The notes under the pieces are model-generated. The model had not been told where the DNA came from. It saw only the letters and a list, made by a program, of their open reading frames with translations, and made no database searches. From Rhizomys pruinosus (taxonomy: Eukaryota > Chordata > Mammalia > Rodentia > Spalacidae): a DNA stretch of 64,000 bases. Positions 11,743 through 22,590 of the stretch are shown here, in pieces (positions within the stretch are counted from its first letter, which is position 1; the number at the start of each line of letters is the position of its first letter). The position numbers were made by a program, and so were the translations under genes. The stretch spans positions 1,704,969-1,768,968 of the forward strand of contig VZQC01005558.1 of assembly GCA_009823505.1 (NCBI GenBank). Reading direction: 5' to 3'.

Positions 11743-12344
11743 CTGGAAGCTTTAAGATTTTGAGACTAATGTTACCATCATTTGTTAAGGGATATTTTAA
11801 ACTTAATGATTCTGACAGGATTGTGCCTATTGCACAATATAAAAACCAACAACTGAGAAGACAAACTGAAACCTACCCCAACCACAGCAAAACCAACAAA
11901 AATTAAACACTCTGATAGGGAAAAAAGTCCTTTCAGAAAACACTGAAATGGACTGATTAGTAAAAGTCAGTGTTTTTTTTTTTTTTCTGGAGTCTTCTAT
12001 AGATGGTCAGTTTAAGCAGAAATCTTTCCTACCTTCTCAGTATTACAGGTATACAATAATGAACTAAAATGTTGTCTTAATAAATTCAGCCAATTATGAA
12101 TGACTGACTTCTAGCTTTATTTAGTAAATAATAACAAGGACTCATTGAGGGGAGAACTTGGGGAATTAGCTGAAGAATAATGAAATGTGTGTGATTACTG
12201 AGAACATTAGAAACAAAGAGGGTGTGTATCCTGCACAGCAGCTCTTTCTAGTAATTTAGTGGGAGGAACACAGGATCAGATGTAGCTTTCCTTTCAGAAT
12301 GGGATCCTTCTCCTGAGAGGATGGAGGTTTATCACTATGGAACT
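11743..12344. other. AT-rich single-copy sequence
   Basis: No gene or named repeat is recognised; a T run lies at about 11973-11985. Confidence 0.4.
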
Positions 12345-12568
12345 CAGAGACTGAAGATGTGGCTCAGCAGTTAAGGGCACTGGCTACTCTTGCTGAAGAC
12401 CCAGATTCAATTTCCAGCACCCACATGGCAGATAGCAACTGTCTATAACTCCAGTTCCAGGGGATTCAGAACCCTCTTCTGACCTCTGAGGGCATTGAAG
12501 AACATGTGTGCACTGAGCTACGTGCAGGCATTATATTCATACACATAAAAAATAAAAATAATGAATAA
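12345..12568 (+). mobile_element. B3-like SINE, older subfamily
   Basis: Has a tRNA-like head (gatgtggctcagcagttaag), cagcacccacatggcag, and a single copy of the ctccagttccaggggat motif. It ends in an A-rich AAAAATAAAAATAATG tail. It lacks the 17-bp duplication seen in the youngest copies. Confidence 0.85.
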
Positions 12569-12576
12569 AATATTAG

Positions 12577-12910
12577 AACAACTGTGGAACTCCCTCCTCC
12601 GTGCATGCCATGGTGGCTGCCATCCTGAAATCAGAGCAGCAATGGTTACCTGCAAGAGACCTCTAAAGACCCGGGCCATTGACTCTCGTGGAAAAGTTGG
12701 AGAAGCCCATAATACAATGCCCCAACAAGCAGTCAATGACTGTGGGTGGGGTACATGGAAAAACTGAGGATTTGGAGCTTTTCTCTAGTTGACCATAAGC
12801 TCCCAATGCTCCTGAAATTAACACTCATTAAACTCACTGGTTCACAAAGTTAGTCTTATGTGGAACTGTTTCTTTGGTCTGATGATTGTGGCTTAATGGG
12901 GTGAGTACAC
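12577..12910 (+). repeat. LTR-like fragment, tentative
   Basis: The block gagcagcaatggttacctgc and the tail part 'attaaactcactggttcaca' recall rodent endogenous-retrovirus LTRs (RMER type) from memory. I cannot define ends or a target duplication, and no retroviral genes adjoin it. Confidence 0.3.
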
Positions 12911-13408
12911 ATCGATTCATGCTTTTCTAGGACAAGTCAGTGCTTCAACATAGAAATGCCCCTACCACCACTTCTGAAAGAGAGGAGATTATTGCATCTG
13001 TCCTCTGCAGTGCTGGCCCATGGCTGCCTCTGTCTTCATCCCAGGTCTATGAGTCAGGGGTGGAAAATCCCCTGCATTTTAGTCAGTGAGACTGAGGTGC
13101 TAGAGTGCTGCTGACTTATGCAGGGTGCCACAAGTGACTAACAACAGAGTTGGGAGGAACCTAAGCACAGTGCCTGCACGTGCTCACCCTAGGCCTACCC
13201 ATGATGTTGGCTCATTTCTGAGTAGATGACAGCTTTGGAAGGAACATGGGTGTGTTTGTTAGCAAAAGAAATACCCTTTTGCTTCGACAATGAGGATATG
13301 AATAACATAATAAGAAATATGAAACCATTTTTATAGCATAGATACTGATTGAATAAGGTAAGTTAAAATGAGTAAGACTGCATTTTGGTTGCATTAAAAA
13401 TAACATGA
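12911..13408. other. Single-copy sequence, no gene seen
   Basis: No coding exon, RNA gene or named repeat is recognised. Confidence 0.4.
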
Positions 13409-13890
13409 AGGGGCCAGAGAGATGACTCGGTGTTAGCAGCACTTGCTGCTCTTGCAGAGACCCCAAGTTCAGTTCTCACTATTCTTTTATTATTATTTAT
13501 TTATTTTTGTATGTGTATGAATGTACTGTCTGCATGTAGGTCTGTGCACCCATGTCGTGCAATGCCGCGGAGGTCAGAAGAGGGTCTCGGATTCCCCTGG
13601 AACTGGAGTTCTCCTGGAATTGGAGTTACAGACGGTTCTTAGCCGCCATGTGGGTGCTGGGGATCGAACCCGGGTCCTCTGCAAGAGCGTCGGTGCTCTT
13701 AACCGCTAGGCTATCTCTCCAGCCCCAGTTCTCACTATTCTTATAATGGCTCACAACCACCTGTACCTCCTCCTTCCTTCGGGGGTCTCCAAAGGCATCT
13801 AATCTCTGTGGGTACCAGGCTTGCGTGTGTTGTATATGCATATGTGTAGACAAGCATTCATAAACCTAAAAAATAAAATAAAATTAATCT
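13409..13890 (+). mobile_element. Older B3-like SINE split by a younger one
   Basis: Left part 13409-13470 (ggccagagagatgactcgg) and right part 13743-13890, with an AAAAAATAAAATAAAATT tail, form one B3-like SINE. It is interrupted by a minus-strand SINE at 13487-13726. The 16-bp repeat agttctcactattctt at 13471-13486 and 13727-13742 is the target duplication of the inner insertion. Confidence 0.88.
13487..13726 (-). mobile_element. Young B3-like SINE with 17-bp duplication, nested
   Basis: Reverse-oriented copy of the young subfamily. On the plus strand its tail reads ttattatttatttattttt and its B box complement (ggatcgaacc) lies at 13661-13670. The duplicated motif is seen as two adjacent 'tggaac/attggagtt' segments at about 13599-13627. 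Perfect 16-bp target duplication. Confidence 0.93.
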
Positions 13891-14117
13891 TTGGAAGTAA
13901 CGTAGAGAGATATATCTGACTGCCAGAAGTAGGAACTAATTAAATATTTGCCACAGAAATTGAGATGGCAAAGTTAAATTTACAGCAAGTTAGAGAAATT
14001 TTCAGGCAGAGAGAGTGCTATGGAGAGATTTCCAGCCCTCCCATCTGGTCATCTGGCCTTGAACCCTCATTCAACCCTTTGTGACCTCATAGGTAGCAGA
14101 CAACACACAATGGTTAA

Positions 14118-14475
14118 TAATGATTGTCAAGTTGAAAGGATCTAGAATCACCAAGGATATAACCTGGGCATGTCTATGAGGGTGTTTCTAGACTGGGTTA
14201 ATTAAGTTAGGATGACCATCCTAGATGTTGGTGGTACCATCTTACAGGATGCAGCTCTGAACTGAAATAGAAAGGAGAGAGTCAGCTGAGCGCCAGCATT
14301 CATCTCTCTCTACTTGTGACTGTGGATGCAACTTAACCAGCTGCCTCGTGTTCCTGTCCCCACGCTTTCCCACCAGGAAGGACCATGACCTCAAGCTGTG
14401 AGACACAGTAAACCCTTCCCTCCTGAAGTCGCTTTGATCGGATATTTTGACACAGCAGTAAGATACAGAATTTGT
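14118..14475 (+). mobile_element. Rodent hAT-like (URR1-type) repeat
   Basis: Starts near gtcaagttgaaaggatctag and ends near ttgacacagcagtaagatac, matching the common rodent repeat whose ends read gtcaacttgac and cacagcaacagaaa. The family name is from memory. Related copies occur at 24.1, 30.1, 30.8, 31.3, 38.8 and 49.5 kb. Confidence 0.6.
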
Positions 14476-15543
14476 GCACATCCAAGAAGAGTTAGTGATC
14501 CAAATTTCACAAACTTGGCAAAGTTCAAAATCATAAAGAGGAGTCTTCATGGAGTGTATAATTTCAAATAACTGCATTTTACTTTGATAAATAGTATTAG
14601 ATAGCTTAATTTAAGTCAGCATTTTTCTTATTGAGATACTTAACTGTGTTTAAAGAATGACATTAAAATTGAGAAGGCTATTTTATTCTTTAGTATTATC
14701 TCAGGTAATATTCCACATGTGTGCTTTACTTCCTATGTCATAGACTTTTCCTCCAGCTAACTGTAAACCAAATAATTACATTCCACATTATCCACTATAG
14801 TTTGGTTTTGATTATAATATTTTGTTCATCCTAGAAGTTCACCTTAACTTTAGTCTGTTCTCCAGCAATATTAAAATGAGTATCTATTGCAGAAATATCT
14901 TTGAGTTTCTTTGGGTTGTAATACTGTACATTTCCTGAAGATTTCCTTGACAATCAACGGCATGTAAAACACCACCTATGGATCAGAGATTTCATCCTCC
15001 CTGCTAGATGAATTTCCACTATTTTTATGTACACCATCTCAGTCTTAGCTGAACTTGGGAAAGGTGATAGATTTGGAACTGTGGGGAACGCAGGGCTAAG
15101 TCAGAGCAATCCCTGACCACAAGGGCTGCTAACTGGACAAACACCCAGGCAGTTCCCCAAACTGGGGCAGAAGATCTGGAAAGGAGCAATTGCATTCCAG
15201 ATCTGGGAATCCATGCAGGCTCCATCGAGGAAGGAGCTTTAAGATCAGAGAGCTAGAGCTTCACAGGGTTGCTGTAGGTTAGAATGAAAAAGTGCCTACA
15301 TCTTCCTCTATCCCTGTATATAATATTTAGGTAGAATTCATATGCACAGGTACCTCTCAAAGGGGTAAAGTGAACATATGTACAGGGTGGTTAGGGTGTG
15401 GAAAAGGAGGATGTGGAGCATGAAAGTGTCTGATTATTAAAATCTTGATAGGTTTACTAAAGTCTACAAATCAAAACAATTCTTAGTACAAAATACTGAT
15501 ACAATATGTGGATCTTCAGAGTACAGAGGAAAACTATAGTTCA
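14476..15543. other. Single-copy sequence, no gene seen
   Basis: AT-rich sequence with stops in all frames; nothing recognisable. Confidence 0.4.
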
Positions 15544-15722
15544 TTTTTTTTTAATTTACCTGTATGTGTTTCTGTGTGTGTCTATGTGCACATGCGTGCA
15601 GTAATCACAGAGGCAGGAAGAGGGCATCAGATCCCTTGGAGATGGGGTTACAGGCTGTTGTAAGCTGCTGGGAACTGAACTTTGAGTCCTTTACAAGAGC
15701 AGTCTGTGGTCTTTAAACACTT
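15544..15722 (-). mobile_element. B3-like SINE, old
   Basis: A reverse-oriented tRNA-derived SINE: T-rich tail complement at the left, then cagaggcaggaagagggcat, cttggagatggggttacagg and a head complement at the right. Diverged. Confidence 0.75.
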
Positions 15723-16129
15723 TGTATCTTTAAGAATGAAAACTGAGCTTTGCATCATTTTTATAGATTTACAGTGAAAAAGACCTCTCAAAATCCATCA
15801 TTAGGAGACTCAGAAAGTGAAATGCAAGTGGGACACTTTCAGTCATTCACTGATTATTTGCTGAATGACGACTACCTAGCAGGAACCTGGCTTTTATCAT
15901 ACGTGCTAAACCTAGCCATGTTTGTCTTACTCTCTTACTAGACTGCAGTTCTTACAGGGCAGCTGTGTGTATAAATTTAATAACACTTCAATGATAAAAA
16001 CAAGAAAAAATAAACAAAAAGTTTGTGACACAGACCTGCTTAAATATATGAGCAATTACAGAAAGTGTAAATGAAGTGTCAATTAATATACAAATAATTT
16101 TGATTCTGTTAAGAAAGGGTCATACAAAA
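15723..16129. other. AT-rich sequence, no gene seen
   Basis: No gene or clear repeat. The right part may be decayed LINE-1 continuous with the next entry. Confidence 0.35.
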
Positions 16130-16387
16130 AGAAGCTGCAAATGAGACAAATCTTAGTATCTAGAGCTCAAAAAGGTTGAGAGCAAAGGGTAGAACACGTT
16201 AAAAGTGCTGCTGACAAGAAACTCAATTTCAGTGTAAAAACACAGACGGACTGAAAGTGAGAAGTGGAGAAGATAGTTAATACTGTGCTGGCCAGAACAA
16301 AACCAGAGCGTCTGTATTCATCTCAGAGGAAGCAGAGTTCAGAATAAAGAAAACTGCATACATTAATGGTATAGAGGTCAGTTCTTT
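16130..16387 (+). mobile_element. Old LINE-1 fragment, ORF2 endonuclease region
   Basis: Segments such as acagacggactgaaagtgag and attaatggtatagaggtcag follow the order of the ORF2 endonuclease coding region in old mammalian LINE-1. The match resumes after the SINE at 16388-16603 for a short distance. Confidence 0.5.
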
Positions 16388-16603
16388 TTAAAACTATATT
16401 ATTTTACTTGATGTGTGTGAGTGTATTGCCTACATGTGTGTGTAAATGCTTCCATGTCATGCAATGCCAGAAGAGGGTGTCAGATCCCTTGGAACTGGAG
16501 TTACTGACAGTTGTTAACCACCAAGTGAGTGCTGGGAATCAAACCCAAGTCATCTATAAGAGCAGCTGGTTACCTAACTGATGAGCCATCTCTCTATCCC
16601 CCA
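16388..16603 (-). mobile_element. B3-like SINE inserted in old LINE-1
   Basis: Reverse-oriented SINE with catgcaatgccagaagagg and cttggaactggagttactg. A 13-bp target duplication, aggtcagttcttt, lies at 16375-16387 and 16604-16616. Single-motif form, without the 17-bp duplication. Confidence 0.88.
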
Positions 16604-16867
16604 AGGTCAGTTCTTTACAACTGCACTTACAAAGCATCAAAGTTGGAGGAGAAAGCATCAGAGCTTCAAGGAGAAGCTGCCTAGACCACTGGTTTAGTCA
16701 CCAAATCCAGTATATATTGATAATCAACATGTGGTTTCATTAGCTAGGTGTGCACCTAGGTAAGTTGAAGTCACTCCCCAGAACAACTAGAAAGGCAAAT
16801 TTTATCCAAGCTCCAAAAGGATAGTGTTTAGGATAGGCCACATGGTGGCTCATAAGGCATGGATTAA

Positions 16868-17056
16868 TAAATTTTTTCATCTATTTGCTTTGTTGGAAAG
16901 GAACATATGAACCCCAGCTCATCTATGGAGATCTGAGGACAACTTTCAGAAGTCAGTTCTCTCCTTTCACCATGTTGGTCCCAGGGATTGAACTCAGTTT
17001 GTCAGGCTTGTTGGCAAGTCCCTTTCCCTGCTAATCCATCATGTTGGCCCATGTTT
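16868..17056 (-). mobile_element. tRNA-derived SINE (B2/B3/B4 group), old
   Basis: The block tctcctttcaccatgttggt and the right part ggcaagtccctttccctgct match the complement of a tRNA-derived SINE with head near 17040. Diverged, subfamily not assigned. Confidence 0.6.
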
Positions 17057-17082
17057 TACCAAACTTAAAAGATGGGAAATCA

Positions 17083-17244
17083 GCTGGACATGGTGGCACA
17101 CGCCTTTAATCCTAGCACTTGGGAGGCAGAGGCAGGCAGATCTTTGTGAGTTCAAAGCCAGCCTGGTCTACAGAGTGAGTTCCAGGACAGCTGGGGCTAC
17201 AGGGAGACCTTGTCTCAAAAAGACCAAAAAAAAAAAAAAAAAAA
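17083..17244 (+). mobile_element. B1 SINE, full length
   Basis: Complete B1 from gctggacatggtggcacacg to a tail of about 20 A residues. A 16-bp perfect target duplication, aaaagatgggaaatca, lies at 17067-17082 and 17245-17260. Typical lineage 3' part 'gacagctggggctacaggga'. Confidence 0.95.
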
Positions 17245-17359
17245 AAAAGATGGGAAATCATACAAAGTGTGTTCTCTGGCCAAGGGAGAAATTAAACCTG
17301 AAATCAGTAACAGAAAGATGACTAAAAATTTCCCAATAATTAGAAATTTAACAGACTAT

Positions 17360-17500
17360 AAGATTCTCTCTCCCTCTTTATAATATATAATTTATAATAT
17401 GTAGGTTTTAATATATTCATATGTTATTTAATTGTATGTATTACATATTACTAATAATATATAATAGTATAATATATAATATATTTTTAAAGAACAATGC
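17360..17500. repeat. AT-rich low-complexity tract
   Basis: Dense ATATAAT/TATAATA units without a clean period. Confidence 0.8.
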
Positions 17501-17557
17501 TAACTCATCAGGACAATTCTCCCTGGCATCACACCCCTAAACTCCCCCTTTAATGAT

Positions 17558-17776
17558 CTTTTTTTAACTTTATTTTTTATGTGTATGAATGTACTGTCTG
17601 CATGTAGGTTTGTGCACCCATGTCCTGCAATGCCACAGAGGTCAGAAGAGGGTGTTGGATTCCCCTGGAACTGGAGTTAAAGATGGTTCTCACCCACCAT
17701 GTGGGTGCTGGGGATCGAACCCGGGTCCTCTGCAAGAGCAGTGGGGGCTCTTAACCACTAGGCCATCTCTCCACCC
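17558..17776 (-). mobile_element. B3-like SINE, intermediate subfamily
   Basis: Reverse-oriented. It shares catgtcctgcaatgcc and gctggggatcgaacccggg with the young copies but has only one ctggaactggagtt motif, so it predates the 17-bp duplication. No clear target duplication found. Confidence 0.88.
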
Positions 17777-17819
17777 CAATATATAATATTTTGTGTATAA
17801 TGAAAGCAAAATATAAGAA

Positions 17820-18655
17820 ATCATATTTTATGGGATGCACCAGGAATTGTGCCCTGAAGAATCCATGTGTAGCATAGGGTTTCTGTATATTATAAATGAA
17901 AAAAACCCATCAAAGGACAGCATAAACCTCCAGAATGTTGAAGACTTTTTTTAATTAAAGTAAAACAAAATTTACTGAAGTAGCAAGAGAATATCAATAG
18001 ATGAATGAAGTGCATGAAACCAGAAGCTGATCTTAAAAATAAATCAATAAAATTGATGAAATTCCAGCCAGGTTAAATTTGTGGATGCTAGCACCAAGCA
18101 CCTAGTTGTAAGGCAAACTGACCAATGTCAACCAATGTTACATGTTATATTTGCTTTTTCTGAAAGCAACTGTGCTCTTATAATCTGAATCCCTTAACAG
18201 GCTCTAGAATTAACCTACCACTTATTTTCAGACTTTGTAATCCTGGTATATGGGTGGAGGATATGCAGGTACATTTTAGAATAACATAAATTTAAAAAAT
18301 AAAAATGTGAATCTTGACATATGATATGGAAATAACATACAGTTTATTTTCAGAATACATAATTTTAGTATAGGTGTGACATAAATATATGCATATGTTG
18401 AAGCAATACAAATTGGAGGGAACAACAACAAAAGAACTGGGACAAAGAACTGACTGAAACAGTAAAGTTCTCCCCAAAACAATAATCCTCTGCTTTGAAA
18501 GACTTTAAAAAGACTCAGAAAAAATATACAAGGCAGGTATGGCAGAATGCATAAACTCGGGTGGAATGGGGGGCATGGAAAGGAAATGAGCCTAAGTCGC
18601 ACTGAGAAATGATCTATTAAATGTGCAAAATTTTAATAAAATATTAAAAAGAAAG
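17820..18655 (+). mobile_element. LINE-1 pieces ending in a 3' UTR
   Basis: The left part (17870-18068) is old ORF2 sequence. From 18070 the ORF2 terminus (tttgtggatgctag) and a 3' UTR follow. The 3' UTR matches the copies at 20.45-21.2 and 57.8-58.1 kb, for example gaactgggacaaagaactga, the G-rich ggtggaatggggggcatgg and an A-rich end. Confidence 0.8.
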
Positions 18656-18689
18656 ATATCAAGTTATTAATACTAAAAATGCTAAAGTG

Positions 18690-19040
18690 CAAGGAAGATA
18701 ATCATTTCCTCTCTGTGAAGGTCCCACAAACCTTACCAGCTGAGGACCTATTTTGTCAATTGATAGCTTCTGGGAGAGGGTGAGTCAGTTTTCATTAAGG
18801 GTATGAAGCTGGTTAGACTGACCGGGCTCCAGGGGATAGACTGACAGCCAAGACTATTGGGGAAACAAAAATTAGACTTGATAAGTTTTAAAAACTAGTA
18901 GAGGACATGAAGTTCCAGGGAGGGGTTGGGAATTAGGGGGTGATCCCTGAAAGGAGATTGGAGAGGGGTTCTGAATATGATCAAAATATATGAAATCAGC
19001 AAATAATCAGTACACATATTATTAAAATAAAATCAATACT
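18690..19040 (+). mobile_element. Older LINE-1 (Lx-like) 3' end
   Basis: Contains the G-rich stretch gggaggggttgggaattagg and the terminal motif tatgatcaaaatatatgaaa, a hallmark of older rodent LINE-1 3' ends, followed by an AT-rich tail. Confidence 0.65.
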
Positions 19041-19059
19041 CCAAAAGCATTAAAAATAA

Positions 19060-19570
19060 TAGTGGAAAATTATATATAACAACACAAATTCCATAATACA
19101 AATGAAATGAGCCAATTGTTTGAAAGATACAGCTACCAAAACTCCACAAAGAGAAATATTTATTAATGAAATTGCATCTAAAACTTACAAAAAAGGAAGT
19201 ACGTTATTGAATTGTACTAAATGAGAAAGAAAGGATATCAGTTCTTTACAATCTCTTCCAAAAAAATGAAGTGGAGGAAATATCTCCCAACTCATCCCAT
19301 GAGGCCAACATTACCCTAAACAGAAATAAATTATTACAAGAAATGAAGAATGCAAATGATTGTATCAACAGCTACCAAAATCATTAATTGACATTAGCAA
19401 AACAAATCTAACAATGTATAAAATTAACTTCATCTGATATGAACCTGAATTTGACCCAGATATTGTACACTGGTTCAGACTCAAAGATAAGTTAATGGGA
19501 TTCCTCACAGTCCTACATCTACTCACAGAAATCATCTGATGTGAAGAATAAATGTAACATGATGACACGT
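19060..19570 (+). mobile_element. Old LINE-1 ORF2 fragment
   Basis: Broken frames spell diverged reverse-transcriptase sequence near 19260-19330 (reading like FQKNEVEEI followed by SPNSSHEANIT). It is older and more decayed than the neighbouring copies. Confidence 0.5.
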
Positions 19571-19575
19571 ACAAA

Positions 19576-19782
19576 GCAGGGACTGGAGAGGTGGCTCAAT
19601 TTTTAAGAGCCCTTGCTGCTCTTCAAGGGGGACCAGCACTCAGTTCCCAGCACCCACATCAGGCAGTTCACAACCACCTGTAACACTGGGTCCTGGGATC
19701 TGAAGCCCTTCCCTTTTCTGGCATCTGTGGGCATTCATACTCATGTATAAATACATAGATACACTGACAGACACAGGATTTC
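19576..19782 (+). mobile_element. B3-like SINE, old
   Basis: Head gggactggagaggtggctca, then cagcacccacatcaggcag and ttctggcatctgtgggcatt; diverged, short tail. Confidence 0.75.
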
Positions 19783-20562
19783 AGACCGTTAACTTCTGAA
19801 ACTACTCAAAAAACAGAAGAAAACAAATGACTCACTCAAAAGATGATTGAAGAGCTGAACAGAGACTTCACAATTGAGGAAATAGAGATGGCTAAGAAAC
19901 ATTTTAAAAAGTGTTCAACATCGCTAATAATTAAGGAAATGCAAATTAAAACCACTCTAAGATATCATGTCACTCCGATAAGATCATTGGCTAGGATCAA
20001 GAGAAAAAATGATACCAAATGATGGAGAGGTTGTGGGGAAAGGGAAATACTCATCCACTGCTGGTGGGAATGTAAACTCATACAGCCACTATGGAAAGCA
20101 GTGTGGAGAACTCTTAAAAGACTCAAAATGACCTTGCCACCTGATCCAGTCATACCACTCCTTGGTATATACCCACAAGACTCATCCTACCACAGAGATA
20201 CATGCACAGGTATGTTTATTGAAGCTCTCTTCACAGTAGTGAAGAGCTGGAACCAACCTACATGCCCCTCAACAAATGAGCAGATAGAGAAAATGTGTTA
20301 CATCTACACAATGGAGTTCTGTGCAGCGGTAAGAAAGATGACATCATGAAATTTGCAGGTAAATGGATGGAACTAGAAGATATTGTGTTAAGTGAAGTAA
20401 CACAGTTCCAGAAAAACAACAAATGGTATCCCTCATCTGTGGATGCTACTACCAAGTACTTAGTTGTAAGGCAACATTAATGTTATATTCTTCATTATCT
20501 GAAAGTAACTGTGCTCTTATAATGTGAATCCTTTAACAGGTTCTGGAATTAACCTACCCCCC

Positions 20563-20683
20563 CCCTTTTTCCAGCTGTCCTGGAACTCTCTCTGTAGACT
20601 AGGCTGGACTTGAACTCACAAAGAACTGCTTGCCTCTGCCTCCTGGGTGCTAGGATTAAAGGTTTGTGCTACCATACCTGGCT
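20563..20683 (-). mobile_element. B1 SINE fragment in LINE-1 3' UTR
   Basis: Complement of B1 from ccagctgtcctggaactctc to ctaccatacctggct. A short cctacc repeat at 20553-20558 and 20684-20689 restores the LINE-1 3' UTR reading on either side. Confidence 0.85.
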
Positions 20684-20836
20684 CCTACCATTTATTTTCA
20701 GACTTTGGAATTTTGGTATATGGGTTGAGGGTATGTATGCTTACTTCAGAGTAATATAAAATCAAAAGGGAAAGATGTGAATACTGAAATATGATTTTGA
20801 AATAACATACATTTGTTTTTAGATGACACAATTTTA

Positions 20837-20837
<1 letters not shown>

Positions 20838-20886
<49 letters not shown>

Positions 20887-20937
20887 TTTTTCTATATATA
20901 TATATATATATATGTGTGTGTCTCTCTTTTTTTTCTT

Positions 20938-20972
<35 letters not shown>

Positions 20973-20980
20973 CACCTATA
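20838..20980. repeat. (TA)n tract with TG/CT interruptions
   Basis: TA runs at about 20838-20883, 20894-20913 and 20946-20972, separated by a tctctctttttttctttctc stretch. Expanded inside the LINE-1 3' UTR; the sister copy at 18.37 kb has only a short ataaatatatgcatatg here. Confidence 0.93.
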
Positions 20981-21237
20981 TCTATATATGCATATGTTGA
21001 AGCAATACAAGTTGGAGGGAACAACAACAACAAAAGAACTGGGACAAAGAACCAACTGAAACAGTGAAGTTCTCCCCAAAACAATAATCCTCTGCTTTGA
21101 AAAAACTTTGGAAAGACTCAGAAAAAGGTGCAAGACATGTATGACAGAGTGCATGAACTTGAGTCAGGTAGGGGGGCATGGAAAGGGAAATGAGTCTAAA
21201 TTGGACTGAGAAATGATGTATGAAAACGTTTAATAAC

Positions 21238-21361
21238 ATCCTAGCACTTGGGAGGCAGAGGCAGGTGGATCTCTGTGAGTTCAAGGCAAACCTGGTCTAC
21301 ATAGAGGGTTCCAGAGCTGGGGCTTCAAGAGAGACCCTGTCTCAAAAAGACAAAATAAAAA
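21238..21361 (+). mobile_element. 5'-truncated B1 SINE
   Basis: Begins in the B1 body at atcctagcacttgggaggca, lacking the first ~25 bases, and ends in caaaaagacaaaataaaaa. A perfect 10-bp target duplication, gtttaataac, lies at 21228-21237 and 21362-21371, so the truncation happened at insertion. Confidence 0.92.
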
Positions 21362-21391
21362 GTTTAATAACAATTTAAAAAGAAGAAAAAA

Positions 21392-21469
21392 ATCAGAGCA
21401 ACACAGGAAAGATTAGCATGCTCTCGTTGCAAGGGTGATATACAAATGTGTGAAGTATTTGATATTTTT
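21392..21469 (+). pseudogene. U6 snRNA pseudogene, 5'-truncated
   Basis: Follows the 3' two thirds of U6: gaaagattagcatg, then ttgcaagggtgatatacaaat, gtgaagtatttgatattttt, ending in the T run that closes U6. U6 is the catalytic-core spliceosomal snRNA made by pol III. The 5' stem-loop is missing and there are about 20% substitutions, so it is a dead retrocopy. The stretch after it (21479-21510, gtgctgcttcagtgcagtg) loosely resembles a U6 5' stem-loop. Confidence 0.82.
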
Positions 21470-21547
21470 GTACAATAAGTGCTGCTTCAGTGCAGTGTTA
21501 AATGATAAAGTTCATATGATATTATACTATATTTTTTTAAGTAAAAA

Positions 21548-21752
21548 TAGGGACTGTAGAGATGTCTCAGTTGTTATGAACACTTGCTCTTGCAGAAGAC
21601 CCAAGTCCAGTTCAAACTAGACACACTGAACCTCACAACCAATATGTAACTCCAATTCCAGGAAATCCAACATATAATACTGGGAGTATTAGGCACACAT
21701 GTGATACACTTACATACACACAAAATACTTATACACATAGAATAAAAATATT
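21548..21752 (+). mobile_element. B3-like SINE, old
   Basis: Head gggactgtagagatgtctca, middle ctccaattccaggaaatcca, and an A-rich tail after tacacatagaataaaaata. Diverged. Confidence 0.75.
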
Positions 21753-21779
21753 CATATATAAAGTTTCAATAAGTATGCA

Positions 21780-22340
21780 AAGTGCACAGTCAAGAGTATA
21801 CTTAGCTTCTTTGTTTCTTGGCTCAAGGACAGGCCAGAATTTCTTCTCTCCCATTCCTGATTAGCATTAAGGGGTAGCCCAGCTAATGAATCACATTGCA
21901 ACAAGAAAACAAAAGGAATACAAGTAGAAAAGGAGGAAATAAAACTGTCTTTGGCCATATATATGGTAACAATATGTAGAAAGTCCCAATTAATTAATGA
22001 CAACTCTTGTAAGATGCAGGATATAGGTTTAATATATAACATGCATTTGATTTATTCAACACCAGTGAATAATTAGAATTGGAAATTGAAATAAAATATT
22101 TATCTTAGAACTAAAATTAGAATGTTTACATTCCAAAAAATGTATACAAAGTATTTCTACAAGGAAATCTATAAACTTCTGATTAATGAAATCAAAAAAA
22201 ATCTAAATAAATGCGAAACACTCCATGCATGCTGAATTGGAATAATTTATATTATTACTATATTAGTATTCCCCAAAACTTGTTTTATAGAATCTATGCA
22301 ATGACAATAAAAACCCCAGCAAACCATTTTATGAATGTCT
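21780..22340 (+). mobile_element. Old LINE-1 ORF2 fragment (RT region)
   Basis: Segments such as gaggaaataaaactgtcttt followed by ggatataggtttaatatata and ccagtgaataattagaattg follow the order of old mammalian LINE-1 ORF2 downstream of the catalytic motif. Strongly decayed. Confidence 0.5.
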
Positions 22341-22367
22341 AAGACTTGTTTCTCAATGTCTGGACCT

Positions 22368-22590
22368 AGACAGAGATAGGTCAGTGGGTAAAGGGGATTG
22401 CTGCCAAGCCTAGCGACCTGAATTCAGTACCTGAAATCCACAGGGCAGAAGGGCAGAACTAACTCCACAGTTGATTCTATAAATTCCACTTGCAGATCTT
22501 GTCATCCGTGAGTGTAGAACTTGAGGTGAGTCTGGTCTGCATAGCCATTTCCAGGCTACCTACTTAGTCTTTGTCTCCAAAGAAAAGAAA
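22368..22590 (+). mobile_element. ID/B4-type composite SINE, old
   Basis: tRNA-like head (agataggtcagtgggtaaag) with gacctgaattcagtacctga, and a B1-like right half (gagtctggtctgcatagcca) ending tagtctttgtctccaaag. Confidence 0.55.

Larger units (their letters stand above)
19783..21235 (+). mobile_element. LINE-1 3' half: ORF2 C terminus and 3' UTR
   Basis: ORF2 C-terminal coding sequence runs from about 19790 to 20446, with frames reading like KMTLPPDPVIPLLGIYP near 20124-20172 and FAGKWMEL near 20350-20373. A 3' UTR follows to about 21235, ending after the G-rich ggggggcatggaaaggga. The usual ORF2 stop after LICGC reads TAC here. The 3' UTR holds a minus-strand B1 and a long TA tract. Confidence 0.87.
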
